Shown one piece after another: positions 59,632-64,000 of a stretch of DNA of 64,000 nt; within the stretch, counting starts at the first letter, position 1, and each line of letters starts with the position of its first letter. Position numbers and translations under genes: made by a program. The stretch comes from Microtetraspora malaysiensis (GTDB lineage Bacteria; Actinomycetota; Actinomycetes; Streptosporangiales; Streptosporangiaceae), in the NCBI RefSeq assembly GCF_001528665.1, contig NZ_BBYJ01000025.1, forward strand, positions 62,001-126,000, in the 5' to 3' direction. Below the pieces are notes generated by a model, which saw nothing but the letters and a program-made list of their open reading frames with translations, searched no databases and had not been told where the DNA came from.

Positions 59632-59714
59632 GTATCTCCGGGATACTCCCCACGGCGTATATGGGCGCGGCAGATCACCCCCGGCGTGGTAGCGGCAGTC
59701 ACTCCCGGCGTGGG
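59632..59714. promoter_or_regulatory. Inverted and direct repeats between the kinase gene and the oxidase operon
   Basis: GTATC-TCCGG-GATAC inverted repeat (59632-59646), and two direct copies of TCAC(C/T)CCCGGCGTGG at 59675-59689 and 59699-59713, 24 bases apart. They are in the 275-base gap and could be response-regulator or other binding sites. Function inferred from position. Confidence 0.45.
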
Positions 59715-59858
59715 ACGCCCCCGCGCGGCGGCTCGACGACGATTTCGAGCTATGAGAGCCCCCGTCAGGACACCCCGCGCCCCCTGAGAGCGCTGACCGC
59801 TTTCGTGCGGATCGTCACGATCGCCTCCGTCGCCAACCCCCTACCCGTAAGGAAAACC

Positions 59859-60206
59859 ATGTTCCTGCGTATCGCGCTCCTCGCGCAGACCGTCGCCGTG
59901 CTGGTCCAGGCCGTCACCGCGGGGCTGCTGCTGTCCACACCCGGCGGCCGGACGGCGCACAGCGCCACGGCCATCGGCGTGGTGGTCACCGTGCTGCTGC
60001 ACCTGGTCGCCGCGCTGCTGACGCGGCAGCGGAGCTCCATCCTGCCCGCCGTCGGCATGCTGGCGATGACGGTGGTCCAGGTAGCCCTGGGTATGGCCCA
60101 CATGAAGGCCTTCCACGTCCCGCTCGGCGTGCTGATGTTCGGGGTGAGCCTGGTCCGGCTCAACCAGGTCTGGTCCGTCGGCCGTGCCAAGACGGCGTCG
60201 GCATGA
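59859..60206 (+). CDS. Small four-segment membrane protein
   Basis: Not recognised as a named family. The protein has 115 aa with four hydrophobic segments (IALLAQTVAVLVQAVTAGLLL, TAIGVVVTVLLHLVAALL, LPAVGMLAMTVVQVALGMA, VPLGVLMFGVSLVRL), like DoxX or cytochrome b561-type small proteins but without haem ligands in order. AAGGA lies seven bases before the ATG. Its stop overlaps the multicopper oxidase start (ATGA), so it may help anchor or supply the oxidase. Confidence 0.75.
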   Translation: MFLRIALLAQTVAVLVQAVTAGLLLSTPGGRTAHSATAIGVVVTVLLHLVAALLTRQRSSILPAVGMLAMTVVQVALGMAHMKAFHVPLGVLMFGVSLVRLNQVWSVGRAKTASA

Positions 60207-61663
60207 CGGTGACCAGACGGCAGGCGCTGCGGCTGCTCGGCGTGGGCGCGGCGCTGAGCGTCTCGGGCTGCTCGCTGCTGGGCCGCACCCCGCTGCCCCG
60301 GCTCCTGGCGAGCAGCGCGCCGCTGCCCACGCCGTACACGGTGCCGCTCCCACTGCCCACAGTGGCCAAGCCGCACAAGACGGACACGACCACCGATTAC
60401 TACGAGCTCGTCCAGCGGACGGCGGAGGTGGAGATCCTGCCCGGCCTGCGCACCCCGATCTGGGGGTACGACGGGCAGTTCCCCGGCCCCACCATCCGGG
60501 CGCGCAGCGGCCGCCGGACCGTCGTCCGCGTCGCCAACAACCTGGGCGCGCCGACCGTGACCCACCTGCACGGCGGCCACACCCCGCCGGAATCCGACGG
60601 CTATCCGACCGACCTGGTCCAGCCGGGCGCCCACCGCGACTACGTCTTCCCGTTGGAGCAGCGGGCGGCCACGCTGTGGTACCACGATCACCGCATGGAC
60701 TACACGGGGCCGCAGGTATGGCGCGGGCTGGCCGGGTTCTTCCTGATCGACGACGACGAGGAGAAGGCGCTGCCGCTCCCGTCGGGCGAGCGGGACGTGC
60801 CGCTGATGATCTGCGACCGCTCCTTCGCCCCTGACGGCACCATGCCGTACCCGGCCCGGCAGGACGGGCCCGGCGCCCGGGAGGCGTTCATGGGCGGCGT
60901 GTTCGGCGACGTCATCCTGGTCAACGGCGCGCCTTGGCCACAGCTCGGGGTGGACCGCGCCCGCTACCGGCTGCGGTTTCTCAACGGTTCCAACGCGCGC
61001 ACGTACGAGCTGGCCCTGTCGCCCGGTGGCAAGCTGGTGCGGATCGCCGGGGACGGCGGGCTGCTGGCCGCACCCCAGACCGTCGATCGGATACGGCTGG
61101 CGCCGGGCGAGCGCGTGGAGGCGGTGGTCGACTTCGCCGCCTACCGGGTGGGCGACCACGTCGAGCTGCGCAACCTCGCGGATGAAGGGCCCCAGGCCCG
61201 CGTGATGCGCTTCACCGTCGAGCGCGACGCCCGGGACGACTCGGCCGTGCCGGCGACGCTGTCGCGCGTTGAACGCCTCGACCCGGACCGGGCCGCGGTG
61301 ACCCGGGACTTCGAGTTCAACAGCGGCAACATGCACGGTCACACCGGCTGGCTGATCAACGGCATGCCCTTCGACGTGCGTCGCGTCGACGCCCGGCCGA
61401 AGCTCGGTGACATCGAGATCTGGCGGCTGACCAGCGACGTCGCCCACCCCGTGCACCTGCACCTGGCGCCCTTCCAGGTGCTGTCGGTCGGCGGCGAGCG
61501 CCCCAGCGGACCGCCCGAGTGGAAGGACACCGTCGAATTGCGGGAGGCGCAGACCGTGGAGATCATCACCCGTTTCACCGGCTACCGGGGCCGGTACGTC
61601 CTGCACTGCCACAATCTCGAACACGAGGACATGGCCATGATGAGCACGTTCGAGGTCGTCTGA
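60203..61663 (+). CDS. Multicopper oxidase, exported (CotA/bilirubin-oxidase-like)
   Basis: Laccase-type oxidase of 486 aa that couples substrate oxidation to O2 reduction. The N-terminus has a twin-arginine start (TRRQALRLLGVGAAL) and a lipobox-like SGC, so it is probably a Tat-exported lipoprotein. Copper motifs are THLHGGH, WYHDHRMDYTG, HPVHLHLAPFQVL and HCHNLEHEDMAMM, with Met as axial type-1 ligand. Several His motifs match CotA-like rather than CueO-like enzymes. It is translated from an ATGA overlap with the preceding membrane protein. Substrate unknown. Confidence 0.9.
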   Translation: MTVTRRQALRLLGVGAALSVSGCSLLGRTPLPRLLASSAPLPTPYTVPLPLPTVAKPHKTDTTTDYYELVQRTAEVEILPGLRTPIWGYDGQFPGPTIRARSGRRTVVRVANNLGAPTVTHLHGGHTPPESDGYPTDLVQPGAHRDYVFPLEQRAATLWYHDHRMDYTGPQVWRGLAGFFLIDDDEEKALPLPSGERDVPLMICDRSFAPDGTMPYPARQDGPGAREAFMGGVFGDVILVNGAPWPQLGVDRARYRLRFLNGSNARTYELALSPGGKLVRIAGDGGLLAAPQTVDRIRLAPGERVEAVVDFAAYRVGDHVELRNLADEGPQARVMRFTVERDARDDSAVPATLSRVERLDPDRAAVTRDFEFNSGNMHGHTGWLINGMPFDVRRVDARPKLGDIEIWRLTSDVAHPVHLHLAPFQVLSVGGERPSGPPEWKDTVELREAQTVEIITRFTGYRGRYVLHCHNLEHEDMAMMSTFEVV

Positions 61664-62025
61664 TGCCCGACTTCCACGCCTTCCTGACCCGCCTGCCGCA
61701 TGAGCTGGCCTTCAGCTCGGAGGATCCGGCCGCGATCGTCGACCGCTACTACGCGCCTGAGATCGAGTACCGCAACGACGGGATCGCCCTCGACCGCCAA
61801 CGGCTGATCGACCACACCGGTCCGGCGCGCAAGAACGCCCGCGAACTGGAAATCCAGGTGCACGAAACGCTGCTCGACGGCGACCGGGCCGCCGCCCGAT
61901 ACTCCATGGCCGTTCTGACCAGGAAGGGCCAGGCCCTGCAGATCGAGGCTTACCTGTTCGCCCAGTTCGCCGCGGACGGGCGGGTCCTCCGGGTCGACTC
62001 GATCACCCGGACGGTGAGCACGTGA
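61663..62025 (+). CDS. NTF2/SnoaL-like protein
   Basis: Protein of 120 aa: helix HAFLTRLPHELAFSSEDPAAIVDRYYAPEIEYRNDGIALDRQRLIDHTGPARKNARELEIQVHETLLDGDRAAARYSMAVLTRKG. It has the cone-fold pattern of SnoaL-like proteins. The start is set by a TGATG overlap with the oxidase stop. Its position between an oxidase and an NAD(P)-binding protein suggests a small-molecule pathway. No catalytic residue can be assigned. Confidence 0.8.
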   Translation: MPDFHAFLTRLPHELAFSSEDPAAIVDRYYAPEIEYRNDGIALDRQRLIDHTGPARKNARELEIQVHETLLDGDRAAARYSMAVLTRKGQALQIEAYLFAQFAADGRVLRVDSITRTVST

Positions 62026-62660
62026 ACGTCACCCTCATCGGCTCCACGGGACGCACCGGCCGCCACGTCCTGGCCGAGGCGCTGCGCCGCGGCCACCGCG
62101 TCACCGCGTGCACCAGGAACGCCGCCGCGCTGCCCGAGAACGTGGAACCGCACACCGTCGTCGAGGGCGACGGCCGCGACCCCGACAAGATGCGCACCGC
62201 CGTCGCGGGCGCCGACGTGGTGATCTCCATCATCAACGGCGGTGACAGCCACGACCCGCACCGGGCGGCCCAGGCGACCCGCACCGTCATTCAGGCCATG
62301 GCCGAGACCGGGGCACGGCGGCTGGTCGTCACCACGCCGTACCCGATCGTCGCCCGGCGGCCGTACCTGCTGATGGGGCTGCTGCGCCGCCTGCTGGCCA
62401 CCCAGTACGCCGACGCCCGCGACCTGGAACAGGCCGTCGCCGCGAGCGGCCTGGACTGGACCGTCTCCCGGCTGACCAGGCTCACCGACCGGCCCGCCAC
62501 CGGCTCCGTGCTGGTCAACCGCGGCCTGCTGGCCAAACCGCGTGCGCTGACCCGGGCGGACGTGGCCACCGCGCTCCTGGACATCGCCCAGGACGACGGC
62601 CTGTACCGCGTGGCCGTCAACGTCTGCGGCGGGAACGCCCGGCCACACAGCGGTCCCTGA
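62022..62660 (+). CDS. NAD(P)H-binding protein (NmrA/SDR-like)
   Basis: Short Rossmann protein of 212 aa: TLIGSTGRTGRHVLAEALRRGHRVTACTRN (GxxGxxG cofactor motif), GDGRDPDKMRTAVAGADVVISIING, VVTTPYPIVARRPYLLM, and DWTVSRLTRLTDRPATGSVLV. The active-site Tyr/Lys of classical SDRs is absent, as usual in the atypical NAD(P)H-binding group. GTG start overlaps the preceding stop (GTGA). Last gene of the oxidase operon. Confidence 0.88.
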   Translation: MNVTLIGSTGRTGRHVLAEALRRGHRVTACTRNAAALPENVEPHTVVEGDGRDPDKMRTAVAGADVVISIINGGDSHDPHRAAQATRTVIQAMAETGARRLVVTTPYPIVARRPYLLMGLLRRLLATQYADARDLEQAVAASGLDWTVSRLTRLTDRPATGSVLVNRGLLAKPRALTRADVATALLDIAQDDGLYRVAVNVCGGNARPHSGP

Positions 62661-62857
62661 CGCACATGGGGCGAGCGACCCTGGCGCTCACCCGCGCGCC
62701 GGAAGTAGCCCGGTTCCCACAACCGCTTCGGGCGCTGACCCGTCTCACCGCCCGCAGTACAGCCTTGTCCCGGCAGGGCGCGCGCATTCTCCGCTACCGG
62801 TTCTGACCGCGCGCCGGCCGTGCCGGCGACGGCGGACGCGTCAGATCTGATGGTCGC

Positions 62858-63616
62858 TCACAGCCTGCCGAGGGCCTTGGCCAGCGCGGTCGCGGTGGAG
62901 GCGATCACCGTGTCATCGTTCGGAGTGTTGTTGACGTTGCGGTTGGTGAACACCGACAGGATGATCGGCGCGTTCGATCCGGGTGCCCAGACGATCGCCA
63001 GGTCGTTGGCGGTGCCGTAGTTGCTCGCGCCGCCGGTTCCGGTCTTGTCACCGATCGTCCAGTCCTTGGGGAGCCCCGCCCGGATCCGGTTGTCGCCGGT
63101 GAGGTTGGCCCTCAGCCACCCGACCAACCGCTCTCGGTCGCGGGGGTGGAGGGTCTTGCCGGTGGTGAGCTTGGTGAAGGTCTGTGCGGCCGCCGCGGGG
63201 GTGCTGGTGTCGCGCTCTTCACCGGGCTTCCACTGGGTCAGCGTGGGCTCCGGCCGGTCCAGGCGGCTCGTCCGGTCACCGGTGGCACGGAAGAACTCGG
63301 TCAGCCCGCCCGGTCCGCCGATCTGCTTCAGCAGAGTGTTGCCCGCGAAGCCGTCGGATTTGGTGATCCCGGCGCGGCACAGCTGCGCAGGTGTCATGCC
63401 GGTGTCGGTGTATTCGGTGGTCTCGGGGGAGTTCTCGGTCAGCTCGGCCATGTCGGCAGGCTTCCAGCGAACCACCTTGTCCATCAGCCCGGGGGCGCTG
63501 GTGCGTGCTTTGTGCAGCACTGCCGCGCACGCGAACACCTTGAACATGGAGTTGAACGGGAAGCGCTCGTCGGCCCGGTAGCCGACCGTCTTGCCGGTCC
63601 CCAGGTCGATGCCCAC
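62858..63616 (-). CDS. Class A beta-lactamase, 5' end apparently missing
   Basis: Serine beta-lactamase catalytic domain. Active-site SxxK is SMFK, the second loop is KSDGFAGN (SDG in place of SDN, as in M. tuberculosis BlaC), the omega loop reads RPEPTLT (Glu166 kept, Asn170 replaced by Thr), and KTGTGG closes the site. The first possible start is GTG 63616, in the middle of the first strand. The frame stays open upstream to 63729 (SGSDLDKTLQELEKSYNGRIGA) but has no start codon and no signal peptide before it overlaps the helicase end. So it cannot be exported as read and may be a pseudogene. Confidence 0.8.
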   Translation of the reverse strand: MGIDLGTGKTVGYRADERFPFNSMFKVFACAAVLHKARTSAPGLMDKVVRWKPADMAELTENSPETTEYTDTGMTPAQLCRAGITKSDGFAGNTLLKQIGGPGGLTEFFRATGDRTSRLDRPEPTLTQWKPGEERDTSTPAAAAQTFTKLTTGKTLHPRDRERLVGWLRANLTGDNRIRAGLPKDWTIGDKTGTGGASNYGTANDLAIVWAPGSNAPIILSVFTNRNVNNTPNDDTVIASTATALAKALGRL

Positions 63617-63726
63617 CGCGCCGATACGCCCGTTATAGGACTTCTCGAGTTCCTGCAGAGTCTTGTCCAGGTCGGAGCCGGAGGGGGCGGGACGCCAGGA
63701 GCGGGTGTTCGTTCGTCCGGCCGACG

Positions 63727-64000
63727 TCAGGAGCTCGTGAGGATGACGAGTCGCTGGGTCGCTCGGGTCATCGCGACATAGCGGTCGACCGCTCCTTCGA
63801 TGCCCTCGCCGAACTTCTCCGGGTCGATGAGGACGACCAGGTCGAACTCGAGCCCCTTCGACAGCTCCGGGGTCAGCGACCGGACACGGGACGTCTCCCG
63901 GAACGTGGGATCGCCGATGACACAGGCGATCCCGTCGGCATGTTCGGCGATCCAGGCGTCGAGGATCGAGCTCAGCTCCGAGGCGGACCCGTGGACGACG
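63727..64000 (-). CDS. HelD/UvrD-like superfamily I helicase, C-terminal part (continues beyond window)
   Basis: The window ends inside the gene; 90 residues plus stop are visible. Motif V-like SLTPELSKGLEFDLVVLIDP and motif VI-like DRYVAMTRATQRLVILTSS are typical of the HelD (RNA polymerase recycling) and UvrD groups. The N-terminal part lies to the right. Its stop at 63727 is followed in another frame by the truncated beta-lactamase. Confidence 0.85.
   Translation of the reverse strand, partial: VVHGSASELSSILDAWIAEHADGIACVIGDPTFRETSRVRSLTPELSKGLEFDLVVLIDPEKFGEGIEGAVDRYVAMTRATQRLVILTSS

Noticed and set aside
59765-61624. 620-codon open frame antisense to the multicopper oxidase
   Set aside because: No recognisable motif; the plus strand contains all copper-binding motifs and coupled starts.
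1-64000. CRISPR array, tRNA or rRNA genes, phage or conjugative genes
   Set aside because: No regularly spaced repeats, cloverleaf-like segments or matching protein motifs were seen by eye; a tRNAscan or CRISPR finder run would settle this.

Overview
This 64 kb window is GC-rich (about 70 percent by eye). Its gene families are those of a large-genome soil actinomycete: many TetR and MarR regulators, NarL-type two-component systems, a Ser/Thr kinase fused to WD40-like repeats, a P450 with a 3Fe-4S ferredoxin, and a CtpE-like ATPase. A Streptosporangiaceae-type host (Nonomuraea or Streptosporangium relatives) is my inference; no rRNA or marker gene here proves it. Many genes show a TANNNT hexamer 6 to 8 nt before the start codon, the usual sign of leaderless actinobacterial transcripts. 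I found no tRNA, rRNA, CRISPR array, integrase or intact mobile element.

Layout. 1-4653 (minus): a polyamine-type ABC operon (potC, potB, potD, potA) chained by 4-base start/stop overlaps behind a gluconokinase gene, with a divergent GntR/FadR regulator at 4741. 5594-13892: small regulator and enzyme modules (XRE-cupin with methyltransferase, TetR with NTF2-like protein, MFS with FMN reductase and TetR, MarR with NTF2-like protein, MBL protein) plus a VWA pseudogene. 14170-16422: P450 and ferredoxin with a divergent TetR. 16454-23911: MBL hydrolase, CtpE-like ATPase, MFS, a truncated oxidoreductase, an epoxide hydrolase and a WYL regulator. 23931-29183: kinase-WD40 protein, small secreted and glutaredoxin-like proteins, and a TetR. 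29303-38166: FMN reductase, MFS, quinone oxidoreductase, a GlxA-type AraC regulator, dienelactone hydrolase, a second epoxide hydrolase with MarR, and an FAD monooxygenase with TetR. 38207-42891: L,D-transpeptidase, a two-component system, a lipase-like hydrolase and an inositol-phosphatase-like protein. 43188-45646: an adenylating enzyme plus aldehyde dehydrogenase resembling EhpF/EhpG. 45871-52345: a second FAD monooxygenase with TetR, an orphan sensor kinase, and a pirin-GNAT-pirin operon with MarR. 52491-55830: a scarred region with an IS200/IS605 remnant, an aac(3)-family gene joined to a truncated aldo/keto reductase and an esterase, a broken TetR gene and a Tn3 transposase tail. 55829-62660: acyl-CoA dehydrogenase with TetR, a two-component system, and a divergent multicopper oxidase operon. 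62858-64000: a class A beta-lactamase gene without its 5' end and the C-terminus of a HelD/UvrD-like helicase.

The dominant theme is detoxification and redox chemistry. About ten enzyme genes or operons each face or follow their own one-component regulator, and most of the intervening gaps contain a clear palindromic operator candidate. Several modules are duplicated (two FMN-reductase/MFS/TetR sets, two epoxide hydrolases, two FAD monooxygenases, two pirins, two NarL-type systems, five NTF2-like proteins), and several have decayed. Every intergenic stretch is shorter than 300 bases.
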